From contig SZWC01004715.1 of assembly GCA_023375785.1 (NCBI GenBank), positions 117,301 to 147,233 of the forward strand: 29,933 nucleotides of DNA, in the 5' to 3' direction. The position numbers and the translations under genes are program-made. The first letter of the stretch is position 1. The number at the start of each line of letters is the position of its first letter. This stretch comes from Penium margaritaceum (lineage: Eukaryota > Streptophyta > Zygnematophyceae > Desmidiales > Peniaceae). The notes beneath the pieces are model-generated. The model did no database searches and was not told where the DNA came from. It was given only the letters and a program-made list of their open reading frames with translations. Positions 20,036-29,056 of this stretch are shown here, one piece after another.

Positions 20036-20285
20036 CCGAGACCCTTCTGGGATGTCGCCGCCATCGCGTGGAGGAGATTCTTCATCAGTGTACGATGTCG
20101 CTCCTTGTATGTCAGTTTCAGAGTCCCTGGTCCCACCGAGTCACCTACGCCTCCACGCACGCCCGACACCCCCACCATACCTGAGTCCCCATCCAAGTCC
20201 GTTCCTCATGGTGCTGACCATGAATCTGAGTCCGCCTCTTTGGCCGCTATCATCGCTAACTAGGCAGCTGACTCCACCAGGTTTT
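20036..20285 (+). other. E2 Pro/Ser-rich integrase-RT linker
   Basis: The frame is rich in Pro, Ser and His and carries no domain, as is usual between copia integrase and RT. It ends abruptly at the RT deletion point near 20280. Confidence 0.55.
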
Positions 20286-21065
20286 TGTGCCGGTTGGCCA
20301 TTTTACCACCAATTCGCACTTTTTAGCATGGTCGCATAGCATGGCTGGGAGCTCCACGAGATGGATGTGAGCAACGCCTTCTTACATGGCGCTCTCGACG
20401 GTGGGGAGCACTACATGGTCCACCACCCAGGTTCTGAGGATGGCACAGATTGTTTTTTGCGACTACAGAAGGCCCTCTATGGCCTCAAACAGTCGTATAG
20501 GTGCTGGAGCATTGAGATCAGCCACACCCTCTTGAAGGGTGGCTCGATGCGCAGCTCCGCAAATCCAGGTTTCTTCTTCATCCCAGTAGGCACCACCCGT
20601 GTCATTGTGCTCATCTATGTAGACGATCTACTCATGACATCCCCTGACCTCCCCGTTGTCCAGCGAGAAAAGGATTTGCTACAGTCCACATACAAGATGA
20701 AAGATCTTAGACCTGCGGATGTGTTTCTGGGCATGGAAATCGAGTGCAACCGTGCCCAAGGCATTGTACATGTGCATCAACCAGCCTACGTGCAGACGTT
20801 GGCTGAGCACTTCACGGACCTCTTGCCCACCGTACCCAGTGCATCCACTCCCATAATCCCAAACGGCCAGGTCAACTCAAATGCTTGTGATGTTGACACA
20901 CTAGGTACGAGTGTGGTTATGACTACCTTTCTTCGTGTCATTGAGTCACTCATGTTCTTTGCCACCACCACACGGCGAGACATTTCCTTTGTCGTGAACC
21001 TACTGGATTGTTTCTCTCAATCTCCACACCAGCTATACTTAGATGTAGCAATTCGTGTGGTGTGA
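20286..21065 (+). pseudogene. E2 reverse transcriptase, N-terminally deleted
   Basis: From 20361 the frame is open for 234 codons. It contains MDVSNAFLHGAL, LQKALYGLKQSYRCW, the catalytic YVDDLLM (intact), KDLRPADVFLGMEIE, VHVHQPAYVQTLAEHF and FLRVIESLMFFAT. Compared with E3, the N-terminal part (the W-V-F-R-R-K to G-V-D-Y block) is absent. The linker joins directly to FVPVGHFTT near 20283. The polymerase could not be functional. Confidence 0.9.
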
Positions 21066-21540
21066 TACGTTTTCTCCATCCCACATCGTGGATTGAAATT
21101 CTACCACCAGCCGCCTGTAGTCGCTCGGGGCTACCCAGATAGTGAGTGGACTGGAAGTGCAGATGGCAAGAGTCGCATTGGATGGATATTCATTGTTGGC
21201 AGCATAGCTGTCTCCTGGCATAGTGGCAAGCAGGGATGAATTACACGTAATAGTGCAGAGGTGGATTACGTGGCTTTGGGCGCTGGTGCATGCAAGGGTC
21301 TGTGGATCCATCTTCTGTCGTGTGAGTTTCTTCAGCATGCATCGCTCATCACACTGCATTCTGACAACGAGAGTGCCATTGATATTGTAGACTACACTGC
21401 CCACTTTGTTGCCTGAGGACAGTATCCACATTGTGTGGGCCGGGACCGTGCGACAGCTGGCTGACTTCTTGACCAAGGCTGTCAAGCATGCATCGCTCAA
21501 AAGGGCTCTTAGTTTGGTTGATCTAAATCTGTGAGTGTAT
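21066..21540 (+). pseudogene. E2 RNase H
   Basis: It continues from RT with ARGYPDSEWTGSADGKSR, GWIFIVGSIAVSWHSGKQG, then an in-frame TGA (about 21237). After this come NSAEVDYVALGAGACKG and LHSDNESAIDI, with further stops and a frameshift near the end. The domain would degrade the RNA strand during cDNA synthesis. The same domain is intact in E3. Confidence 0.88.
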
Positions 21541-21630
21541 TGTCTTGCATCTGTAAGCTCCCCTACCGTGTTTTGCCTCATGTATGCCTTCACTCTTCGT
21601 GTGGATTGTTGGAATATGGGGGCATGAGAC

Positions 21631-21718
21631 CATGGGGGAGCGTGGCTTGTTTGGTGCACTGTCGATGTATGACCTCTGCATGTTTATGTATACTGGTGCC
21701 CACGGCTCATGGGGGAGC
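21631..21718 (+). other. E2 polypurine tracts (two copies)
   Basis: CATGGGGGAGCGTGG (from 21631) and CATGGGGGAGCGTTG (from 21708) share CATGGGGGAGCGT and are 77 bp apart. The second abuts the 3' LTR and is the expected plus-strand primer. The first is a duplicate. Confidence 0.75.
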
Positions 21719-21720
21719 GT

Positions 21721-22457
21721 TGTGATTTACATGTGCACTGTCTCACTGATCTGTGTTGTGACCTTTCGGCTGGTGTACATGCTCGTGCAGATGACTGACT
21801 TGGTGGACGTTGACGACACCGGGCGCTGAGCGATGGAGGGGACGTCGCACCGGTTTGAGAGATGTGGCTCCCGTCTCCTTGTATGGAGTCCCCCACATGG
21901 CAGCAGGGCGCGCCCAGCTCCATCGACAGCAGCCACCGACACTCATGCCATCAACAGTCATGGACGAATTCTCCTTGTAGCACATTGTCTCCCTAGGCTT
22001 AGGCAGCCAGAACTCTCGTGTGTGATTTTTCTAGCTTATTCTGACGACACGACTGCGTTTGCAGTGTGCATGTTTTGGTATGGTCCAGTTTTAAGGAAAA
22101 ATGGATGAATCCTGGGTTTGGGGCTGTTGGTCCACTAGCAAGGCTCACCGAGAAAAGCCCATAGGCCAGAAAATAGTTCATTTTCCTGATTGGTTGGTAG
22201 ACTGAGTAAAAAGCCTCACAGAGGTGAGGGCCTAGGTTAGTGTGGGAGAGGTCTCTCACCAAACCTCATTCGTGCTGTCAGCTCAGTCATTACTCATTTC
22301 CATCCGTAATTCCGGCGCTAACGTTTGAGTTTGGGTGTTCTCTCTCACCGTTGAGCAGCCAACGCTGTCAGTCTGGGCGCAACAGGCCACACACTTCAGT
22401 CCAAGTGCGTGAGGCGGCATAGAATAGTCTTGCCAATACTAGCGCAATATCATTTCA
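21721..22457 (+). repeat. E2 3' LTR
   Basis: It begins TGTGATTTACATG right after the polypurine tract and ends ..CATTTCA by comparison with the 5' copy. It is uninterrupted, about 737 bp, and provides the reference for the insertion in the 5' copy. Confidence 0.85.
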
Positions 22458-23166
22458 AGCTCCAGCACAAGATCGGATCAGACGGTGCCTCAATTGGATG
22501 TGTGTGCACCGAGGCACTGCCAATGCATGGGTTTTGGGCTGGTTTTAGTGGAAACTGACATGTCACGAATCATAGCCTGATCGGCAACCTCGGCAGCTAT
22601 TTATCTTGCGTTCATGTCTGTTACTATCACTCTTTGCATTTTGTTTGCTCAAGAGAATATGCTAATCTCTCCAGCTAGACCCTTGTCATTCTCGTGTACG
22701 CCTTGCTAGACATCGTGGGTGTCGACTACGAGAGTGTTGCCACATCTGCGGCAGTAATGCTAATACATTTTCTCGCACTTGTTGATGAGAAAGTGCGAGC
22801 AAACTTCTTGGCGTTATTGCTGCGGTGACGTTGCTGCAAATGCGGGGGAGTGTTGATGTTTGTTCCTTCTCTTGTTGACGGTATGAAAGTGACCCCAGGA
22901 CCGCTGTCCATGCTCTTGCAGGTTACTGATGAAGTTGAGAGAGGACACTTGGTGAGCTCATGGCACGTATTGGGACTCGGGCCATCCCAAGCCAGTTTGA
23001 GTACTTCCAAGATGTTCATCAGAACTTGTCCCACGCCTTTCCGTTTGTGGCTGTGTCTCATAGAACGATCTCGGTGACTTGGCTCGTGGCCTTGGCGCAT
23101 GTTTCGCATGTGAAACCCATTCTCCAAAAGGAAACTACACTAGAGCGCAGGTTGGGGCAGTGGCGG
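22458..23166. other. Remnant between E2 and E3
   Basis: No gene is recognised. A 9-bp-stem hairpin (CTCGCACTT, 22772-22780, and its complement, 22791-22799) is present. A polypurine-like GCGGGGGAG at 22844-22852 is followed by TGTTGATGTTTG, which has the look of a polypurine tract plus LTR start. If so, 22853-23166 is the beginning of another LTR into which E3 inserted. Confidence 0.35.
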
Positions 23167-23950
23167 TGTTGATGCAGCGTGCGGGCTTCCACGCTAGTTG
23201 CTTAGTCTACTACCCCCTCAGTCTGCTACACTAGAGTCTAAGTCTGAGTGCTCTGGGTTCGTAACTCAGAAATGCGCGCGCCAGTGTTAGCATCAGAAAG
23301 CAGCTGAAAACTGGAAGTAACTGATTAGGAGTGAAGAATGAGCAACAATGGGAGACCCCTCCAAGTTCTAGCTCCCCCCAACTCTGTAGAACTTGTTACT
23401 CAGCTAACCAGCCAATCAGAAAATAGTCCTAGACCTATTTTCTGGCAGGCAGGATTTTCTTAGTGAGCCCTGCCAGACGGCCGACAGTCCAAAACCCGGG
23501 CGTCGTCCGTTTTGCCTGAAAACTGGACCATACCAAAATACCAACGCTGCGAACGCAGTTGTGTGGTCAGAATCAACTAGAAAAAATAGCACCAAAGAGT
23601 TATGGCTGCCCGAATCCAGGCAGTGCCTACGATGGTCCATGACTTCAAACAGTGCCACGCAACATCAGGCATGGACCCTAGGCAGAGCATGACGCTGCAG
23701 ACGCATGCAAACAACATCCGTAGTGATAGTGACCGCTGGTGGCCCAATCGCGGAGGAGGCGTGCCGATGGAGCTGAGCGCGTCGCCGGAGGGAGGAGGCT
23801 CTAGCGAACTGTGAGTAGGCCTCAACATGCATCGGCTCCACCAGACAACACTCCAGCAGCGTCGAGTCTCGCCGTCAATCATCTGCACACCGATGTACAC
23901 AAGCCGGGAGGACACAACAGAGCACAATGAGAGATGCACAAAAACCAACA
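23167..23950 (-). repeat. E3 3' LTR
   Basis: 784 bp. On the minus strand it starts TGTTGG directly after the polypurine tract and ends CATCAACA, giving perfect 5-bp terminal inverted repeats (TGTTG/CAACA). It shares blocks with the E2 LTR such as GCCATAACTCT, TTGGTATGGTCCAGTTTT, GGCAGGGCTCAC, GCCAGAAAATAG and CTGAGTAACAAG. Confidence 0.88.
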
Positions 23951-24020
23951 CTCCCCCATGACTCACAGGCGTAGTGCACATGGGCGGGTAGAGACATAGT
24001 CAACAGCCAGACTCCCCCAA
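23951..24020 (-). other. E3 polypurine tracts (two copies)
   Basis: On the minus strand TTTGGGGGAGTC (about 24010-24021) and CATGGGGGAGTG (about 23949-23960) are 60 bp apart. The second abuts the 3' LTR. This is the same paired arrangement as in E2. Confidence 0.75.
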
Positions 24021-24057
24021 AGAATACAAAGATGCAGACAGGGACAAAGAGAGCCAC

Positions 24058-24555
24058 TCACGGATACACGCCAACCAAACTCACAGCCTTCTTGAATGAG
24101 TCGTGCTTCAGTGCTTTGGTCAAGAAGTCAGCCAGCTGCCGTGCTGTCTCAACCCACACAATGCTGATGCTCTTGTCATGCAACAACGAACGCACATAGT
24201 GATACTCAACGTTGATGTGCTTTGTGCGTGTGTGATGCACGCCGTCATTGTCGGCAATGGCCAAGGCACTCTCATTGTCACAATGCAACGTGATGGATGC
24301 GACGGACTGACACAAATCGGACAACAGATAATACAACCACACACTCTCACACGCGCCTGAGCCAAGGGCCGCGTACTCAGCCTTAGCAGTGCTGCGTGCA
24401 ATGTACCCCTGCTTGCCACTACGCGAGGATACAGCCGTGCCGCCGATCAGAAAGATCCAGCCTGTACGACTCTTACCATCTGGACTGCCGGCCCAGTCAC
24501 TGTCGGTGTAGCCCACTGCGATGACGGCTGGTGGCGGAACATGAGACCTCGCCAA
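24058..24555 (-). CDS. E3 RNase H domain (intact frame of copia pol)
   Basis: An open frame of 165 codons encodes a complete copia RNase H: AVGYTDSDWAGSPDGKSR, GWIFLIGGTAVSSRSGKQG, STAKAEYAALGSGACESVW, LHCDNESALAIA, HTRTKHINVEYHYVR and a QLADFLTKAL C-terminal block. The catalytic acidic residues (Asp of YTDSDW, Glu of AEY, Asp of CDN) are present. It is the C-terminal end of Gag-Pol, not a separate gene, and is separated from RT by a frameshift near 24560. It is transposon-derived and not likely to be expressed on its own. Confidence 0.92.
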   Translation of the reverse strand: MARSHVPPPAVIAVGYTDSDWAGSPDGKSRTGWIFLIGGTAVSSRSGKQGYIARSTAKAEYAALGSGACESVWLYYLLSDLCQSVASITLHCDNESALAIADNDGVHHTRTKHINVEYHYVRSLLHDKSISIVWVETARQLADFLTKALKHDSFKKAVSLVGVYP

Positions 24556-24559
24556 AAAG

Positions 24560-25600
24560 TCAAGACGACGTAGCGTAGTACTTGGATCGCGACCTTGAAG
24601 TGGAGGTGGTGCGGCTCCTAAGAGAAATGAGCCAGGAGGTTGACGGTGAACGCGACATCGTTGCCAGGAGCATCAGTGACCCGATGACTCGCAGATACAT
24701 GGTCACGCCAACTGGCTCCTCCACAACGGCTGGGTCAGGACTCTTCAGCTTCACCTGGCCATTAGGTGCCATGGGCAAAGATGCGCTGGGCACGAGGGGC
24801 AGGTCCTCGGCGAAGTGAGTGGACAGGGTCTGCACATAGGCAGCCTGGTGGACGTGCAGGATGCCCTAGGAGCGATCATGCTCGAGCTCCATGCTAAGGA
24901 ATACTCTGGCAGACCCAAGATCCTTCATCTGGTAGGTGGTGTGCAGCAGGTCCTTGACACGCTGGATGGCAGTCACGTCAGATGACGCAATGAGGAGATT
25001 GTCGATGTAGACCAGGACAATGACGAGGATCTGGCATTGCTTGCTCACGAACAGTGTGGGGTTAGCGGTGCTGTGCTTGAGGCCGCTGCAAAGGAGCGTG
25101 CTGCTGATCTCTTGGTTCCAGCACCGAGGAGACTGCTTCAGGTCGTAGAGGGCCTTCCGCCGCCGCTAGAATCTCCCAGTGCCATCGTTAAAGCCTGGAG
25201 GCTACACCATGTAGAGGTCCTCACCCTCCAATGAACCATGGAGGAAGGAGTTGCTCACGTCCATCTGATGCAGCCCCCACCCATGCTGGGCAACCAGGCT
25301 GAAGGGCGCCCGGCTCGTGGAGTACCGACCAACTGGGACAAAGATCTGGTTGTAATCAACCCCAGGGACCTGAGAAAACCCCTTGGCTGTGAGGCAAGCC
25401 TTGTACTTGTCCAAGGACCCAGCGGGCTTCCATTTGCGCCGAAAGACCCACTTGGCACCGATGGCCCTCCAACCTGGAGGGAGGTCGACGAGGTCATACA
25501 CGTGGTGCTGTCGGATAAGAGCGAGCTTGTTAGCGCAAGCAGCATCCCAGTGTGCGGCCTGAAGAGAGGCTCAAACCTTGCACAGGGTGGATGGGTCCTC
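24560..25600 (-). pseudogene. E3 reverse transcriptase
   Basis: In order on the minus strand: VYDLVDLPPGWRAIGAKWVF, a Lys-Ala-Cys-Leu-Thr-Ala-Lys-Gly-Phe-Ser-Gln block, HQMDVSNSFLHGSLEGEDLYM, RKALYDLKQSPRCWN, VYIDNLLIASSD, KDLGSARVFLSMELE, HVHQAAYVQTL and YLRVIGSLMLLAT. The active-site YVDD reads YIDN, so the second catalytic Asp is lost. Frameshifts fall near 25200 and 24860, and in-frame TAG codons lie after GRF and in S-x-GILHVHQ. All major blocks are present but the enzyme is dead. Confidence 0.9.
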
Positions 25601-26225
25601 CGGGCATGCTATGGAGCGGACTGAGAGAGCGTGTGCATCTCGAGCTCCACATGGGATGCGCGCGAGTGCAGTCATGATGGCATGCTGATGCTCATGATGA
25701 AGCATGGCGTAGCCTAGTGCAGAGCCAGGGTGAAAGTCTGCAATGATAGCCAAAGTGGTCAGGCTGAGGGCCTTGGTGCCAGGGTCCCCACTCACGACCG
25801 TAGGAGTGGAAGAGACACGTTGAGAAACAGGGGTCCGAGAAGCCACAGGGCGAGGTGCTGCGGTCTACGCACTCACTGACGGCCTGGGTCGGAGGCTGCC
25901 GCCTGGGCCACGTGTGTAACGCGGTAGGGCAGGAGATGGTACCGAGTTGGATGGGCCCACGGAGGTGGATGAGGCTGCTGGGCTGGAGGGACCAGTGGAC
26001 GCGACTGGGACTGCTAGCCCGAGGGGGCCAGAGGACGCGACTGGGGCCGCCGGCCTGGAGGGGCCAGCGGGCGCGACTGGGACTGCTGGCGCAGAGGGAC
26101 TAGTGGGCAAGACTGGAGCTGCTGGCTTGGAGGGGCCAGCGGGCACGACATGGGCTGCTGGCTCGGAGGGACTAGCCGGCGCGACAGGGGCTGCTGGCTC
26201 GGAAGGACTAAGTGATGAGCCACCC
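25601..26225 (-). other. E3 Pro/Ala-rich linker with ~45-bp tandem repeats
   Basis: Between integrase and RT the minus strand encodes about six units of a 15-residue Pro/Ala/Val repeat (for example PSEPAAPVAPASPSE) at about 25960-26215. On DNA this is a 45-bp minisatellite. Such linkers are common and variable in copia polyproteins. Plus-strand ORFs over it are shadows. Confidence 0.7.
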
Positions 26226-26239
26226 GGAAGTGGCAGGTC

Positions 26240-27291
26240 GGCGGATGGACTCACCACTCCCCACGTAATGGGACGGACACCGACGAGCCGGAACAAATGA
26301 GATTGCGCCAAAACAGCTCCTCAAAGATGAGGGCATCACGAGACTTGACGATGCAGTGTCGGGAGGGATTCGAGAAGCGCCAATCCTTGGACTGACGAGA
26401 GACACCGAGAAAGGTGCAAGGATGTCCGTGGGGGCCGAGCTTGCCGCCCTGCTGCGGGACGGGCAGCGACACAATGGCCACGCAGTCCAAGACGCGAGCA
26501 GGGCCGAGGTCGGCTCGCTAACCGCACCAGTGCTGGTACGGCGTGGACTGGCGGGGAAGGGGTCCATGAGGAACCCAGTTCTAGACCCATGTCATGTAGG
26601 CCATGGCTTCAAAGTAGAAGCCATCGGAGAGGCCAGAATCAACTTGCATGGTGTGGATGGCATCGGCCATGGTACGGTTCCACCTCTCAGAGACGCCGTT
26701 TTGGCCGGATGTGTAGGGCGCGGACGTCTCGTGGTGGATACCGCGGGATGCAAGAAACGTCGTGGTCCCGCCCATGTACTCACCACCACGATCAGAGTGA
26801 AAGCGGTGAAGAGATCGACCACACTCGCGCTCCGCAAGGACAAGCCAGTCTCCAATGGTACGGGCGACATCGCTCTTTTGCCGAAGGCAGAAGACCCAGC
26901 GGCAGTGAGAGTAGTCGTCAGTGAGGGTGAGGACGTAACGGCCATGCTTTGTGACAGACTCGGTAATGAGAGGACCCACAACATCGGAATGGACTGGGTT
27001 GAGAGGAGCGGACGCACGGGAGGAGGATAGAGGGTATGTGGACCGGTGCATCTTGCCGTGAGTGTAATCAACGCACTCCGTGGGACAAGGCAATGGGAAA
27101 GTCTCAAGGTCAAGGCCCTTGGCCGGCTGGGTGCGGAGCATGCTGTCGACGGCAGCAGAGTGGATGTGGCAAAGGCGGCGGTGCAAGAGATGGGTGTGCT
27201 GCAGAAAAAGCGTGCTGGTAACAAACACATGGCCTGTGGCGGCCGAAGGGGAGGGGACAGAAGGAGAGGAAGAAGACAAGGCATGTGCCAC
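26240..27291 (-). pseudogene. E3 integrase
   Basis: The open frame 26581-27291 contains the zinc-binding block (LLHRRLCHIHS ... CPTECVDYTHGKMHR) and the core with all three catalytic residues: HSDVVGPL, LTDDYSHCRWVF and DRGGEYMGG. The YT..QNGVSERWNRTMADA block follows. After a stop near 26581 the frame resumes with LDCVAIVSLPV..GGKLG and CTFLGVS..KSRDALIFEELF (26251-26490). The core motifs are intact, unlike in E2, but the frame is offset from the protease frame, so a frameshift separates them. It would catalyse integration of the cDNA. Confidence 0.92.
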
Positions 27292-27671
27292 AGGTTGCCA
27301 CGGGCGGTGGCGTGAAGAACGACAAGACCGGACGGAAACAACGACACAGTGCCAATACTACACGAGTGCACAACGTCCATGCTCATGCGGTCAAGGGCAG
27401 TAACGGACATGAGGCTGAGCTCAAGACCGGGGACAAAAAGGACATCGGTCAAGACAACATCACCGGCAGGACCATGGAAACGAACGACACCAACACCGCG
27501 GACGGGTAACACCTGACCGGAGCCCATCCGGACACCGGATACATCGCCAATAGGACCAAGCATACCGAAGGCCTCGCGAGAGGCCGTCATGTGATGCGTG
27601 GCCCCGGAGTCGATGATCCAAGTCCCGGCCGGGTCCTTGACCGGAGTCGCCAGATCGCGAACAGTCACATG
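27292..27671 (-). CDS. E3 protease domain (intact motif, in the gag frame)
   Basis: The frame begins right after an in-frame TGA and reads VTVRDLATPVKDPAGTWIIDSGATHHM, described here by its key parts: a Trp-Ile-Ile lead, the catalytic Asp-Ser-Gly-Ala, and His-His-Met. Next come GSGQVLPVRGVGVVRF, LFVPGLELSLMSVTALDR and a GNLWHMPCLL end block. The domain length is normal for copia protease. Frame is then lost before the integrase. It is transposon pol, not a host aspartic protease. Confidence 0.9.
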
Positions 27672-29056
27672 TCAGTAAGCAAGAGACACGGACACGGTGG
27701 AAGGGGACGCGAACTGAGACTGCCCATCTTCAAGCCACGCGACTTCGTCACGGAGGGGGATAGGGGAGACCACGGGAGACGGCGAGACAGATGAGGAGGC
27801 AAGACACGACTGCAACTCAGTCTCAGTCATGCAGGGCAAGGGAGTCGAGCAGGAGGTGACGCAACTCGTACTTCCCTGGGGGAGAGGGCGAGACAGGCAG
27901 AGCTGCAGCACAATGAACTGCTCTAACTGTCGTTCACACGTGGATGGCCCGGGAGTGTAGACGTAATACGGAGTGACGGCGCCGGAGCCCGGATAGAAGG
28001 AAAACTTCCCCGGTGAAGGGAATGGGGATGCCGACAACTACGGATGATACTGCGGTGGAGATGGCGTGTGCGGGACCGGTGTCGCGGTTGGAGGAGCGGA
28101 GCTGCTGGACGGGGTCGAGGCATCAGAGGCGGCGACAGTGACGCCAAAGGAGGCGAGACGACGCTCCCGCTGGCAATGCATGGTGGCGATGACGAGCGCC
28201 TCGTCCGTCGGTAGCGACCACGTGTAGCATCCGTGCCCTGGCTGGCCATAGTTGTGGCAGACCGAGCCATTGCCACTGGACCTTGTCAACTGCTGCTACT
28301 GCTGTTGCTGCTAATCCTTGCCCTTCTTGTCCCAACGCTTCTTCTTTCCCGGCAACGAGGAGCTGGTAGAGATTGCTGTTGTGGGGGAGGTGACGGCCAC
28401 AGAAGCGACGACAGGGGAGGCGAGGGCTTCTGTACGCTGGAGGCGAGACTCCAGACGAGCTTCCTCAATCCTGAGGAAGAGCTCGTATGTCCAGGGCATG
28501 AGGGTGTCCTGAGCCGCCATAGTAGAGAGGACCTCCAAGGAGTAGTGGACGAAGATGTCCGCGATTGCGTCGGTTGCACCACGCTTGATGGTGAGGAGCA
28601 CGGCGAGAGGGGGTGGAGCAGAGGTGCCGAGGCGACCGAGACAGCCATTGTCGAGGCAATGGCTGTCTCGGTCTCTCCCATGTGCAAGGAGTTAAACTCT
28701 CGCAGCAGACGACTGGTCTCAACCTTGTTGGATAGGCGATGGGGATGGGTGAGAACATGCCATGCAGCTGTAGGGTCAGGTGTCTTGCCAGAGGTGAAGT
28801 CGTTGAGGAAGGGCTCTAGGGCTAGGCGGGAAGCCGGAGGAGCGACGGTGGTGAGAGTGCGTGCGGTGCGACCAGCGTCATACAGCTGGTGAGCTTGGGT
28901 GGAGTCGTTTAGAAGGGTGTAGTATGCCTATAAGCCCTCACCCTACGTCCAGATGCGGAAGCTGAGCTCCCAGCTCTGGAACTGCTCACCGGCCTAAAGC
29001 GGCGGAGGTGGCGTCTCAAAGTCCTTGGGCCTATGGCCGGCTCCAGCAACAATCGT
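27672..29056 (-). pseudogene. E3 gag
   Basis: On the minus strand: HRPKDFETPPPP (near 29020), a W.LSFRIWT..GEGL.AYYT block with TAG codons, LEPFLNDFTSGKTPDPTAAW, then a frameshift at a 40-bp hairpin (28634-28673). It continues with PPPLAVLLTIKRGATDAIAD, a KKKRWDKKGKD basic end, TAG, and a zinc knuckle CHNYGQPGHGCYTWSLP near 28240. A Ser/Pro-rich region follows with two further in-frame stops (TAG at 28038, TGA at 27672). From 28601 to the protease a single frame is kept with only three nonsense codons. The N-terminus is cut off by the LTR at 29057. Confidence 0.82.
28634..28673. repeat. Perfect 17-bp inverted repeat with 6-nt loop
   Basis: GACCGAGACAGCCATTG (28634-28650) and its exact complement (28657-28673) are separated by TCGAGG. 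It sits in gag of E3 exactly where the reading frame changes. Confidence 0.95.

Larger units (their letters stand above)
14520..22457 (+). mobile_element. E2: full-length but dead Ty1/copia retrotransposon
   Basis: The order is 5' LTR (about 14520-15931, split by a solo LTR), primer-binding site, long leader, gag, protease, integrase, reverse transcriptase, RNase H, polypurine tract and 3' LTR (21721-22457). That is protease-integrase-RT-RNase H, the order diagnostic of Ty1/copia. The coding region has many stops and frameshifts, a lost protease Asp, altered integrase residues and a deletion in the RT N-terminus. It is related to E3, which lies downstream in the opposite orientation. The exact 5' boundary is uncertain. 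Confidence 0.9.
23167..29056 (-). mobile_element. E3: Ty1/copia retrotransposon, minus strand, 5' part displaced
   Basis: Reading on the minus strand from 29056 down: gag, protease, integrase, Pro/Ala linker, RT, RNase H, polypurine tract and 3' LTR. The coding part is better kept than in E2, with an intact protease DSGA motif, integrase D-D-E residues and RNase H. Gag is cut at 29056/29057 by the LTR of another element. The 5' LTR and primer-binding site therefore lie beyond the window or are lost. The outer 3' LTR edge is preceded by GGCGG (23162-23166), the expected target duplication to look for at the far end. Confidence 0.9.

Noticed and set aside
25947..27030. Plus-strand ORFs over E3 pol, including a collagen-like Gly-rich one
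   Set aside because: They are antisense to the Pro/Ala linker and integrase, whose minus-strand motifs are unmistakable.
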